Part shown: positions 23,409 through 34,491 of the stretch, one piece after another
Position numbering within the stretch: the first letter of the stretch is position 1
Layout: every line of letters begins with the position of its first letter
NCBI GenBank assembly: GCA_026686845.1
Contig: JAIVEN010000009.1
Location: 40,325,001-40,389,000 of the forward strand
Direction of reading: 5' to 3'
Source: Adenanthera pavonina
Lineage: Eukaryota; Streptophyta; Magnoliopsida; Fabales; Fabaceae
DNA: 64,000 nt
The notes under the pieces: generated by a model
Told to the model about the DNA's origin: nothing
What the model saw: only the letters and a program-made list of their open reading frames with translations
Database searches by the model: none
Made by a program: the position numbers and the translations under genes

Positions 23409-25977
23409 TGTAACACCTCTCTTATGGGCCCATTTCCTATGTATTTAATCATTATAAAGTCTATTTATATCATAGTAGAATCTTGAATCACAAAAAAATG
23501 CCTTAATAAAATTTTTTCAACTTTGGGCACTATTCATTTAATCGAATTTATTTATTCCGATTAAATTTTAAAAAATCATAACTAAATCAATAAAAATTGT
23601 ATGCATGTGATTCAAGTCTCTATGGATAGCTTATAAATTTTTCAACATGGGAAAAATATAACTCAGAACAATGATAGTACTGATCTGCACAGGAAACTCC
23701 CTGAATTTTCACAATTTATACGAAAACTGTAAAATAATCATTTTAATTGGGATTAAATATAAAAATCTGCCAAATATTACACACACATCCAATCTGATTG
23801 TTCTTTGGACCACTGGAAAGCTCTTCCTGTCTACTTTTAAACCATATGCATCATTCATACTTTATACATCAAAATTCCAAATAGTGGCATGTTTACTCTA
23901 TATAGGTCAAAATGACCATTTATATCTTACTACTTTGCCACACAAAAGCCATAAAATATTTACATGGCCATACATCATTTTCATGCTATACCATACTTTA
24001 GCTAAGACCTAAGACATCATAAAAACTTGAAGAAATATACTTAACATCACATTTACAAAATTACACAAATGGTCAAAGCTCATGGCCTTTGCTAGAATTA
24101 TCAAGTTAATGGCCAAATTCTTTCTCCTTTCCTTTCTCTTCCTTGGTGGTCTTGCCATTGTTGCTACCTATCCATGGTTAATATTTGGAAGGGTGAGATT
24201 CAAAGAACCTCAGTAGTTAACACCCAACATTCCATCACATCATCACATTAAGCATGAAAACATCAAGATAACACATTTTGAATACATTAACACATTTGTG
24301 TTATATAAATTCATAAAATTTTTTGCAAAGTTTCATTTTGAAAAATGGTCATCCTGGGGTCTCAATGCCCCTCAATCAACTCAGCCAATACACATAAATC
24401 ATCTCAAAATATCATTACAATCATATGATAAGGCATAAAGCACATTGAAAACAAACATGATAACATAATGCTAGTATGGGAAATTAACTACCTTATGATG
24501 CTCCCTTGCTTTTCAAACTTGGTATGCCACTTCTTGAGTCTCTCAACACTTCCTTGAACCTAATCATATCATCATTGAACCAATTTAGCCATTGGTTTTT
24601 CGGAATTATACAATACCATAACACTAAAACCCAAATTTTTTACTTAGCTTTCCTTTGATCTTTCTTTGTACAACATACTTGTTCTTAAGGTTTTGAACCA
24701 TGGGGAATCCATTTTGGAGGTCAAAATAATGAAATTAAAACTCTAAATACTCCCCTGTTCTGGCTGAAATTGTCTCAAAATGTTTGAAAAAATTTTCTTC
24801 AAATCACTTCAAACCATCCATGGATTCATTCTTCTAGTGGATAATCTAAGCTTTCCCTTAAGTTTAATGGTTCAAAACTCATTCCTATTGATAAATCACA
24901 TTTTTGGCTGAAACCCTAACATAGAAAGGAAGCAAACTAAACCATAAATCATGCTTTGGAAACCATAGATAATAAGCTTAGAGTAGTAGTAGGCAAGCTC
25001 ACCAATTTGTGCTTTGATTTTCCCTTGGTTCCTCTTCCTTTTCTTCCCCCTTTTCCCCTTCCTTTTCTTGCATTTTTTTCTGGTTTGTTTTGGCTTCTGG
25101 TCATGCATGAATGGTGAGGAAAGAGAAGGGTTTAAATGGTTAATTAAGTAGCTAATGACGTAGCTAATCATGGTTACTTTTGCTAACCCTCAATTACCTT
25201 TCTTTTTTCTTTTACATACTTCTTCAAGAAGTATTCCAAAAATAATATAATATTGCTTTGTGTCACATGGCTGCAGGAAGTCACACATGGGAGAGCTTGA
25301 GGTGTCCAAAAATTGCCCAATTTTCCTGATCTAGATATAACTTAATTCCGGGTACTTTTTAATCATACCGATAAAACCGTCTTTATACTAATTTAGCATT
25401 TTTTGGATACAGAACTATTCTAATTTTATTTTTATATTTTCAATAATTATATTGTCCCAAATGGTATCTGTGTATGACCCATATCCAGTCCCGATTTCTT
25501 TTTAACCATCGGTAGGGCCCACAGTTTACTTTATCATTTTACTATTACTTTTGGACACTCGGCACTGATTATTTCTTTATTCTTAAACATTAACCTTTAG
25601 TGCCATATACCATTGGACTTCTCTTGTCGAAGGCTTCGTTTTGACAGTAATTTTACATGTATACAAAATTGCCCTTGACCCAGGGTTAACTTAAAATTTC
25701 TGAAACTTTCGGGTTATTCGGTGTAATTTTCTCCAAGACTTTTCTATTTCTTATAATTTTTAATACTTTTGGGACGTGGACATCATTTTTATATTTCTTT
25801 AAGGGTAAAAATATAATTTTCACATTTCTTCATCCAATCGGTAAAAAATGATCTCTTTGCCTTATTTCACGCAAAATGGTGTTTGTTCGTTTTCGCGAAT
25901 TCCTTACATATTTTACGTTGTCATCACTTATGTCTTCTTTTATCACCTAGTATCCAGTGAAATTTTGGGATATAACA
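23409..25977 (-). mobile_element. Solo family-A LTR (A4), minus strand, perfect TSD
   Basis: This 2569-bp LTR reads TGTAACACCTC at the left and GGGATATAACA at the right (complement of TGTTATATCCC), so it has TG...CA ends. It is flanked by a perfect ttttc repeat (23404-23408 and 25978-25982). Removing it and one TSD copy rejoins the copia RT box NAF.HGDLDEE. This copy served as the reference for minus-strand A LTRs. Confidence 0.95.
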
Positions 25978-26068
25978 TTTTCCTCATGGCGATTTAGATG
26001 AAGAAATTTACATGCATATTCCTCAATGTTTTGCTCAAGAAAGGGGGACAAGACTATGTCGACTAAGG
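25978..26068 (+). pseudogene. Copia host element, RT region part 2
   Basis: It continues the copia RT after the A4 insertion: HGDLDEEIYMHIPQCF and RLRKSL. It is cut at 26068 by a solo Sirevirus LTR inside the conserved RLRKSLYGL box. Confidence 0.9.
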
Positions 26069-27729
26069 TGTTAGATTAGCTGGCTTCCCAAGAGGGGGGT
26101 GAATTGGGAAGATTAAAAATTTTCTGCAAAATATCAAGAAGTGAAGAAAGCAATATATGATGGTAAAACAGAGTATAAACAATTAACTGTAAAGGTGACA
26201 GTAAAGAGAAGAAGACTCGGAAAATTTATCCTGATTCGGTCTCTCCACTTGACCTACGTCCAGTCCCCATGTCACCACTTGAGATTTTCTACTATTCTGC
26301 AAGAATTCCGTGAGCTTTTTGCAAATGTCTCAGTACAAAGATGATGCTCTGTTTCTAGAGCTTCTCTCAATCACTCTATGCACTCTTACAAAGTTCTTCC
26401 CAATCCCTTGTGATGTCCCCTCACAAGAAAATCTACCTTCCAGATGAAGATAAGATTGTTTACAAAGAATAAACTCTCTTAGATAGAGTGAATATGAAAG
26501 TTGAATGTACAAAATATTGAAGTGAGGGAGTAAGAAACTTTCAGTAGATGATTTGACAGAGTTTTAGTATATACAATGTTAAAATCGTTACCCACAACTT
26601 CAAATGATGTTATATTTATAGATTTAGGTCTTAAATATTCATTAGAGACAAAATCTATCCATTGGAGAGGTTATCCAACGGTTACACTGAAAAATTATCC
26701 GTTAACCAACCGCATTCAATGCTTCTGACATATTGAAATTTGAATTTCACTTGGTCAACAAGCGAATTTTGCAGAAACCGAAGGTTAACAGCTTCAACGT
26801 TGAAAGCTCGAAGTTCGTCTGTCATGAAGTGAAATTCAAATTTTGATATTTGTGAAATTTTTTTTGGGTTGTGACATACGAATTTTCAAGTAGAAAGTTT
26901 TTCTGTTAAGTGTGAAGAGTATTTTCAATTTGCTATAGTGCCTTCGAAATTCAAATTTTGGAACCCCAAAATTCGTCTGTCCGTAGCTGGTTTAAAAGTC
27001 TCAGTAGTTCATATAGTTCAAAATTCAAAATTTCAAAGGGCAAAGTTCATCTGTCAGAGAGACCTCTTTTTAGACTAACTTCAAAATTTGAATTTATAAA
27101 TACTGTCATTCGTATGTCAACATATCACTTTAACAGACTCAAACTTAGTTTCTGAAATTCGAATTTTCATGTTCAAAGTTCATCTGTCAGTGAGCAATTT
27201 TGAAATCCATTCTAAACTTAGTTTCAGATGAACTTTGACATAATTTTAGACGAATATCTTTAGTATTCATAAGTTTCATTTTGTCTGAAATTTGAATTTT
27301 TAGAACCCAAAGTTCGTCTGTTGCTTAAAGCTCCTTTCAGACGCTTATCAAAATTCGAATTTTCCAAAGCTAAAATTCGTCTGTCAGAGAAGCATCTCCT
27401 TAGACTTATTCAGTTTAAACACGAAATTCGAATTTCCAAAGCCAAAGTTCGAATTTCCAAGATGACAGTTTAATATAAACCTTTCAAATTTCGTCTATTG
27501 GTGGGTGTTTTTCAAATGTTCCATGATTTAACATAGAATCAAGGTTTTAAAATATCTTTTCACCAAATCAAAGTCTTTTACTCAAATTAAAACTCAACTA
27601 AACATCCTACATCTATTCTTGCACAGATTATTCAGAATTTCTTCACTTGAATTCTTTTGGGCACCTTTGATATCTTTATTCCAAGCTCTTGAGGGTTGGT
27701 TTGGAATAATCAAAACTCTGGATTCAACA
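26069..27729 (-). mobile_element. Solo Sirevirus-type LTR, minus strand, perfect TSD
   Basis: This 1661-bp LTR is the complement of the TGTTGAATCC...CTAACA LTR type also found at 31286 and 39399. It is flanked by taagg at 26064-26068 and 27730-27734. It contains many copies of a TTCGTCTGTC-like box and of the palindrome AAATTCGAATTT (for example near 27155, 27350, 27425). No internal region remains, so it is a solo LTR. Confidence 0.94.
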
Positions 27730-28013
27730 TAAGGAAGTCACTTTATGGTATTTGGCATGCTTTATGCAATTAGTAGCATAAATTCACTAGTGTATTACTT
27801 GAAATGAAGTTCAAACAATTACAAGTAGATAACTCATTATTCACATATAAGGATGTGGATACATTTGTGGCTGCATTAATCTATGTTAATGACGTGATAT
27901 TGGCTGAAAATGATGAAGAGAAAATACAATATGTCAAGAAGTATCTCAACCAACAAAGATTTAGCATTAAGAATTTGGGACCATTAAAGTATTTCTTGGG
28001 GATAGAGGTTATG
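27730..28013 (+). pseudogene. Copia host element, RT region part 3
   Basis: It continues RT: KSLYGIWHAL, a TAG, then a clean stretch at 27804-28013 with LQVDNSLFTYKD, VAALIYVNDVILAENDEEKI and LGPLKYFLGIEVM. The catalytic YVDD box reads YVND. It stops at 28013, where another family-A LTR begins. The downstream about 220 residues of pol are missing until the fragment at 45054. Confidence 0.9.
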
Positions 28014-28067
28014 TGTAACACCTCTATCTAGGACTATTTTTCATGTATTAGACCTCATTAGAGACTA
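28014..28067 (-). mobile_element. Family-A LTR (A5), minus strand, part 1
   Basis: It starts TGTAACACCTC like A4, and is interrupted after 54 bases by an RTE LINE whose 10-bp TSD (ttagagacta) includes 28058-28067. Confidence 0.85.
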
Positions 28068-30610
28068 CAACAACAACAACAACAACAACCTTATCCCACT
28101 ATGTGAGGTCGGCTACATGGATCAAACGACGCCAATGAGCTCTATCAAACATCATCTCCTCAGATAGATCATTTCTCAAAAGGTCATTCCTTATAACTTC
28201 CCTTAATGTCCTTTTTTGTCTTCCTCTACGCCTTTTGATTGGGCTCCAGGCCATTTGATCAACTCTCTTCACAGGCTCCTCTTGCCCTCTTCTTTGTACA
28301 TGCCCAAACCACCTTAAACGATTTTTCACCATTTTCTCCTCGATAGGTGCTACCCCAACTTTTCTTCATATACAATCATTTCATATCTTATCCAATTTTG
28401 TATGACCACACATCCATCTCAACATTCTCATCTCTGCTACTCCCATTTTATGCTCTTGTTGTCCTTTCAAAGCCCAACATTCACTACCATATAGCATTGC
28501 TGGCCTTATAGCTGTTCTGTAAAATTTTCCTTTAAGCTTAGTAGGCACCTTGCGATCACAAATAACTCCTGTTGCTTTTCTCCACTTTAACCACCCAGCT
28601 TATATCCTATGCATAACATCCCCATCAATTTCACCATTATTCTGTAAAATCGACCCCAAATATTTAAACTTTGATACCTCAGGGATGATTTGCTCACCAA
28701 TTTTTACCTTTGAATCATTTCTAATTGGCCTTTTATTAAATTTCCAATGCATATATTCCGTCTTACTTCTACTCAGACGAAAACCTTTTGATTCCAAAGT
28801 ATGTCTCCATAATTCAACTTTAGAGTTGACCATTTCTCTTGAGTCCTCAATTAAAACTATATCATCCGTGAAGAGCATACACTTTGGAATTTCTTCTTGT
28901 ATATGTTCTGTAAGAACATCCAAAACCAGATCAAATAGGTATGGACTCAAAGAAGATCCTTGATGTAAGCCTATTGTTATAGGGAAGTCTTTTGTCACAC
29001 CTCCAGGGGTTCTCACATTTGTTGTTGCCCCCTCATACATATCCTTTATAGCTCGAATATAAGCCACATGGACACCTTTCTTCTCCATTGCTTTCCACAA
29101 TACATCTCTTGGTACTCTATTATAGGCTTTTTCCAAATCAATGAAAACCATATGCAAGTCCCTCTCTTTACTTCGGTATCTTTCAATCAAACCCCTTAAT
29201 AAATAAATAGCCTCTGTTGTAGACCATCCTGGCATAAATCCAAATTGGTTTTATGAAATATGAGACTCTTTCTGAGTCTATATTCGATCACTCTTTCCCA
29301 AAGTTTCATGGTGTGACTCATAAGTTTTATCCCTCGATAATTAGCACAATTTTGAATATCCCCCTTGTTCTTGTATATGGGCACTAGAGTGCTCTTTCTC
29401 CATTCCTCTGGCATTTTCTTTGACCTTAAAATCTCGTTAAATAACTTAGTGAGCCACCAAACCCCCTTCTCTCTTAAGCACTTCCAAACTCGATAGGAAT
29501 ACCATTGGGACCAATGGCTTTACCATTATCTATTCTCTTAAAAGCTTCTTTCACCTCTCCAACCCGAATCCTATGATAGAAATTCAAATTAAGATCATCT
29601 TCATGAGTTGATAGTCCTTCAGTATCAATAGTCATATCCAATCCATTATTAAAAAGCTTATAAAAGTAGCTCCTCCATCTTTCTTTGATATCATCATCTG
29701 CAACTAAAATTTTTCCTTCTTCGTCCTTAATGCATCTTACTTGGTCTAAATCTCTTGACTTTCTTTCCCTTCTCTAGGCAATTTTGTAAATCTTATCTTC
29801 ACCATTCTTTGTTCCTAAATCCTGGTAGAATTCCTCAAAAGCTTTAGATCTAGCCTCGCTCACTGCTTTCTTAGTCTCCTTTTTAGCCAACCGATAACAT
29901 TTCCAATTTTCATCGTTATTGCATAGATGCAAGGCTTTAAAACACTTTTTCGTATATTTTACCTTCTCCTGCACACTTTTATTCCACCACCAAGATTCTT
30001 TATCCTTAGGTCGAAAACCTTTAGATTCACCTAAGACTGCTTTAGCGGTATCCTTGATCCTTTTAGCCATCTCATCCCACAACATGTTAGCACTTCCTTG
30101 CAAGTCCCAATTACCTTCCTCCATAACTTTCCTTGTTTCTCACCTTTTAGTTGCCACCACTTAATCCTAGGATTAAAAACTTTTCAACTTTTCAGTTTAC
30201 GATTTTTACTATCACATCAAGGACCAAGACCCTATGTTGTGAAGTTAAACTCTCACCAAGGATTACTTTGCAGTCTTTACAAGTTGATCTATTTGAGTTC
30301 CTTACCAAAAAGAAGTCAATTTACGACCTTTGGACTCCACTATTATATGTAATTAAATGCTCCTCCTGCTTCTTGAAACAGGTGTTAACAATCGTAAGGT
30401 TGTAAGCCATTGAAAAATCAAGAATGGAATGTCCTTCCTCATTTACTTCTCCAAAGCCATAACCGCCGTGAACTCCCATATATTGCCTTGTCTCTTTTCC
30501 AACATGACCATTAAGGTCGCCCCCAATGAGGATAATTTCCTCGTATGGGATATCTTGAACCAAGCTCTCCAGATCTTCCCAAAACTTTTCCTTAATATGT
30601 GCATCCGACC
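28068..30610 (-). mobile_element. RTE-type LINE, 5'-truncated, with 10-bp TSD
   Basis: This is a non-LTR retrotransposon on the minus strand. Its 3' end is a (CAA)7 tract at 28068-28088 (TTG repeats on the coding strand), the known tail of plant RTE LINEs, next to the characteristic TTATCCCACT...GTCGGCTACATGG sequence. Ten-base direct repeats ttagagacta flank it at 28058-28067 and 30611-30620. The upstream end lies in the endonuclease domain, so the copy is 5'-truncated, as is usual for target-primed reverse transcription. It sits inside A-family LTR A5. Confidence 0.95.
28099..30563 (-). pseudogene. LINE endonuclease-RT polyprotein (broken)
   Basis: Reading on the minus strand: the C-terminal part of an APE-type endonuclease at 30321-30563 (EEIILIGGDLNGHVG, with the catalytic GD.N motif); a linker at 29774-30124 (WDEMAKRIKDTAKAVLG, KESWWWNKSVQEKVK); then RT. 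RT begins at 29196-29414 (PEEWRKSTLVPIYKNKGD, NYRGIKLM) and continues at 28600-29235 (DLHMVFIDLEKAYNRVPRD, GLHQGSSLSPYLF, FTDDIVLIED). In the catalytic box the usual FADD is FTDD. A C-terminal segment RLRWFGHVQRR, typical of plant RTE elements, is at 28290-28330. Four or more frame breaks separate these blocks, so it is inactive. Confidence 0.93.
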
Positions 30611-31285
30611 TTAGAGACTAACTATACTTAATTAGAAGCTTGAATCACAAAAGATATTATAATAAATTTTATCAATTTCCATGGTACTATTCATTTAATC
30701 CCATTTTTTTCTTTCTTTTTCGGTAAATTTCATAAAATCATAACTAATCCAATAAAAATCATATGAAAGTGATTCAAGTCTCTATGGATAGCTTAAAATA
30801 TTTTATACATGGAAAAAATATCAATCATAGAAACTACGTGACCAATTAGTACAATAAATTTCATTAAATTTCATTGTTCATATGGTCATTTTCTGAAAAT
30901 CTAGTTTTCTGGGCTAAATTTTGAAAATTCACCATAATTTGTGCACTCATCCAAATTGAGTTCTCTTTAGACCATATGAAATCTCTTTCTATCTAGTTTC
31001 TAAGCATATATAACATTCATACTTTATATATCAAAAGGGCCAAACAATAGCACGTTGACTCTGTATAGGTCAGAATGACCATTTGTATTCTAATACATTG
31101 CCATATCTCATCTTGATATCATGCCATACATTTGCTAGGACTTAAAGAAACATAAAAACTTAGCAAAACATATTTAACATCATCTTTACAAATTTACATA
31201 AAAGTTCTAAACTCATGGCCATTGGGATCAATATCATGTTAATGGCCAAATTCTTTCTCCTTTCCTTTCTCTTCCTTTGTGTCTT
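30611..31285 (-). mobile_element. Family-A LTR (A5), minus strand, part 2
   Basis: It resumes A5 after the LINE (compare 23470-24140 in A4). It is cut at 31285 by the Sirevirus copy whose TSD is gtctt (31281-31285). Confidence 0.88.
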
Positions 31286-32039
31286 TGTTGAATCAAGTGT
31301 TTTGATGAATCCAAACAACTGGAGCTTGGAATGAATATATCAAAGGAGTACAAGAAATCTCAAGTGAAGAAATCCAGGAAGAAATGAGTAGAAGATTAAT
31401 TTGTAGGATTTTTCATAGTATTCACAGAAGTAAAAGGCTTTGATCTTTCACCCAATGTTTCTAAAATGTTTTTTTTTCAACAATCCTATGTTAACTTATG
31501 ATATATTTGAAAAATACTCACTAATAGATGAATTTTGAACTGTTAAACTTCATATGTTGCCTTGAAAATTTGAACATTGATAGCTGAACTTCGAACTTAC
31601 AAAGATATTTCTTCTGACAGATGAATTTCTGTCTGTTGAAATTTGAATTTCGAGCCAAGCATAATTTGTGAAAAATGAAAAATTCGTCTGAAGCTATGTC
31701 AAAGTTCATATGAAATTAAAGTGTAAAAAGAGTTCTAAGTCAGTCCCTCTGACAGACGGACTTTAGTTTTGAAAGTTTGAATTTTGGAATGAAAATGTGT
31801 AACTCTAATCAGATGTCCCATTGACAAACAAACTTTGGTTTTTGAAAATTTGAACTTTAGAATGAAAGCGTATAAATCTGATAAGAGGTCTCTCTGATAG
31901 ACGAACTTTGAAGGCTCAAAATTTGAATTTCGAAAAGAAGAATTTTTGTGTCATATTAAGTTCCTCACTGACAGATGAATTTTGGACCCTAAATTTGAAC
32001 TTCAAGTGCACTATAGCAATATGGAACAAGTGTTCTCAC
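31286..32039 (+). repeat. 5' LTR of Sirevirus copy 2 (3' half deleted)
   Basis: It matches 39399-40150 of the 3' LTR and then stops after AACAAGTGTTCTCAC. The second half of the LTR is absent, and a short AT-rich filler (32040-32070) leads straight into RT coding sequence. Confidence 0.88.
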
Positions 32040-32070
32040 AACAATAATAACAATATTTTTCAAATACATG

Positions 32071-33497
32071 CTATACAAGATCACCCAATTATTGGAACTA
32101 AATTGGTTTTTAGAAATTAATTTCATGAATTAGGAACAATCATTAGAAATAAAGCAAGATTAGTTGCCAAAGGATATAATCAAGAAGAAGGTATTGATTA
32201 TGAGGAAACTTTTGCTCCAGTTGAAATATTGGAAGCAAAAAGAATCCTTTTGGCCTATGCATGCATGAAAAACATAATGTTATATCAAATGGATGTAAAG
32301 AGTGCTTTTCTGAATGGATATATCATGGAAGAAGTTTATGTTGATCAACCTCTAGGTTTCAAGGATTCAACAAAATCAAATCATGTTTATAAACTAAAGA
32401 AAGCTCTTTATGGCCTAAAACAAGCTCCTAGAGTATGGTATGAAAGATTAAGTAATTTTTTAACTAAAAAGGGATTTAATAGAGGAAAAGCAGATACAAT
32501 ATTGTTCACTAAGATAGAGAATAAAGACTTACTTATTATTCAAATTTATGTTGATAATATTATAATTGGTGCTACTAATGAATCTCTTTGCAAGAATTTC
32601 ACTAAGTTAATGTAGAGTGAATTTGAAATGCCAATGATGGGTAAGCTTAATTTCTTCCTTGGACTGCAAATTAAACAATGTGATGATGGTATTTTCCTCA
32701 ATCAATCAAAATGTCTGAAGGAGTTGCTGAAAAAATTTGGTATGGAAAAAGCCAAATCATTGGGGACTCCTATGGCTACTGCAATAAAACTTGACATGGA
32801 TGAGGAGGGAAAGCCCTTTGATATAACTCAGTATAGGAGAATGATTGGCTCCCTGCTATAACTAACAGCTAGTAGACCTGACATTATATTCAATGTCTAT
32901 ATGTGTGTAAGGTTCCAATCTTGTCCCAAAGAATCTCATGCAACAACTGTGAAAAGAATTTTCAGATACCTAATTGAAACATCACAGGTGGGACTTTGGT
33001 ATCCAAAAGGCAATAGAGAAGATTTCATGGGATATACTGATGCTGACTTTACTGGATCCAAAATTGATAGAAAAAGCATAAGTGAAACGTGTTAGTTTCT
33101 TGGTGGATCTCTAGTTTCATGGTTCAACAAGAAGCTGAACAATGTGGCTCTCTCTACTGCAGAAGATGAATATGTTGCAGCTAGCAGCTATTGTGCTCAA
33201 GCCCTTTGGATAAAGTAGCAACTTGAAGATCTTGAGATTGAGATAAAAGAGATACCAATAAAATATGATAATCAAAGTGCTATCAACATCACAAAAAATC
33301 TTGTCATACATTCTAGGATAAAGCACATTGAAGTAAGACATCACTTCATTAGAGATCATGTATTGAAAGAAGACATCAAATTGGAATACATTGCCACTAA
33401 AGATCAAATTGTAGATATTCTAACTAAGCCACTTGTAGAAGATAAGTACTGTAAAATCAGAAGAGAATTGGGAATGGTAAATCCCAATGAATTGTAA
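32071..33497 (+). pseudogene. Sirevirus copy 2 reverse transcriptase and RNase H
   Basis: This is the C-terminal pol of a copia element, readable in a single frame with stops. RT blocks: IRNKARLVAKGYNQEEGIDY, QMDVKSAFLNGYI, YKLKKALYGLKQAPRVWY, and the catalytic box YVDN (usually YVDD). Then LNFFLGLQIKQ and LGTPMATA. RNase H: YTDADFTGSKIDRKS (the Asp is kept), LVSWFNKK, LSTAEDEY (the AEAEY Glu motif reads AEDEY) and DNQSAINIT. It ends MVNPNEL and TAA at 33497. Stops occur at 32118, 32613, 32859 and 33216 among others. The TAG at 33216 (after ALWIK, before QLED) is shared with copy 3. The 5' end is fused to LTR sequence by a deletion. Confidence 0.93.
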
Positions 33498-34491
33498 GCA
33501 AGCCTCTATCTAAACCTATTTAAAGTTTTTGACATTAAATTAATACTAGCTTTAGCATCAGAGTGTATTTAAGATGTTTTGCAGGTACTCCACATTAGTC
33601 TAGATGATAGCAAATTAATTTACTAGAGTTAATCAAACCTGCATGACAAAAGATGCTGAAGGAAAGCTGAAAATTCAAACTTTCAGGACATATTTGCAAG
33701 TTCAAGAATTTGAAATTTGCATTTTAAAAGGTTATTAGATGAATTTCCATGTTGAATTATGTTTTTGAATGAATTAACATGCTCAATATTTGAACTTAGA
33801 TGCTTATCAGACGAATTTCAGTAACTTACAAGCTGTTACAATACTTTCATAACCCACGAAATTCGTCTATTGGATGATGGAAATTAGAATTTCAGAAATA
33901 CAATCTGAATGATGACTTTACTCAAAATGTTCTCTATGCAAATTTGCACATTTTAAAATACGTATTTAAGAGACTCTTTACAAAGCTTTGAAATTCAAAT
34001 TTTTGAATCTCAAAATTCGTCTGTTGAAACATGCTTTCATGTTAAGTCTCTGTAAGACAAACTTTCATAAGTGAAATGCGTCTATTGCTTGTCTTATTCG
34101 TGTTTGCTTAATGTTTGAAACTTCAAAATTCAAGCTTTGATGAATCAAAGTTCATCTGTTGCTTCTTGTTCCTTGAACTTAGCTTCTGTCAAATGAACTT
34201 CTTGAAGAAAATTCATTTGTTAGAAATCCTTCTTGTGTTGGTTAACTAGTAACTACTCAAAATTTGAATTTTAAACCCTCAAAATTCATCTGTTGAATAG
34301 TTACAGAAGTTAAAATGAAGGGTCTCACTCTAAATAGATGCAACCCTATTCGTTTGTCTCTCTAGTCTGTTTACATCCTCTCTTAATTTTCTATCAATTC
34401 CTTCACGAATCTCTATTTCCCACCGTTTAAACTTCATTTCACACCTTATAAACCCATTCCTTGCATCTTTCTGCAACATTCATTCACAAAA
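33498..34491 (+). repeat. pol to envelope-like spacer with LTR-type motif boxes
   Basis: This roughly 1-kb non-coding stretch contains many boxes such as AAATTCGTCTGTTG, CAAAGTTCATCTGTTG and AAATTTGAATTTTAAA, the same kind of motifs as fill the Sirevirus LTRs. The equivalent spacer of copy 3 (61615-62602) has the same layout. It may hold a promoter or splice acceptor for the downstream ORF, but nothing specific can be shown. Confidence 0.6.

Noticed and set aside
23671..24012. 113-codon plus-strand open frame
   Set aside because: It lies inside solo LTR A4; the corresponding stretch of A1 is not conserved as protein.
28068..28088. (CAA)7 read as an independent microsatellite
   Set aside because: It is the 3' tail of the minus-strand LINE, directly next to the target-site duplication.
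28550..28963. 137-codon plus-strand open frame
   Set aside because: It is antisense to the LINE reverse transcriptase, which explains the sequence fully.
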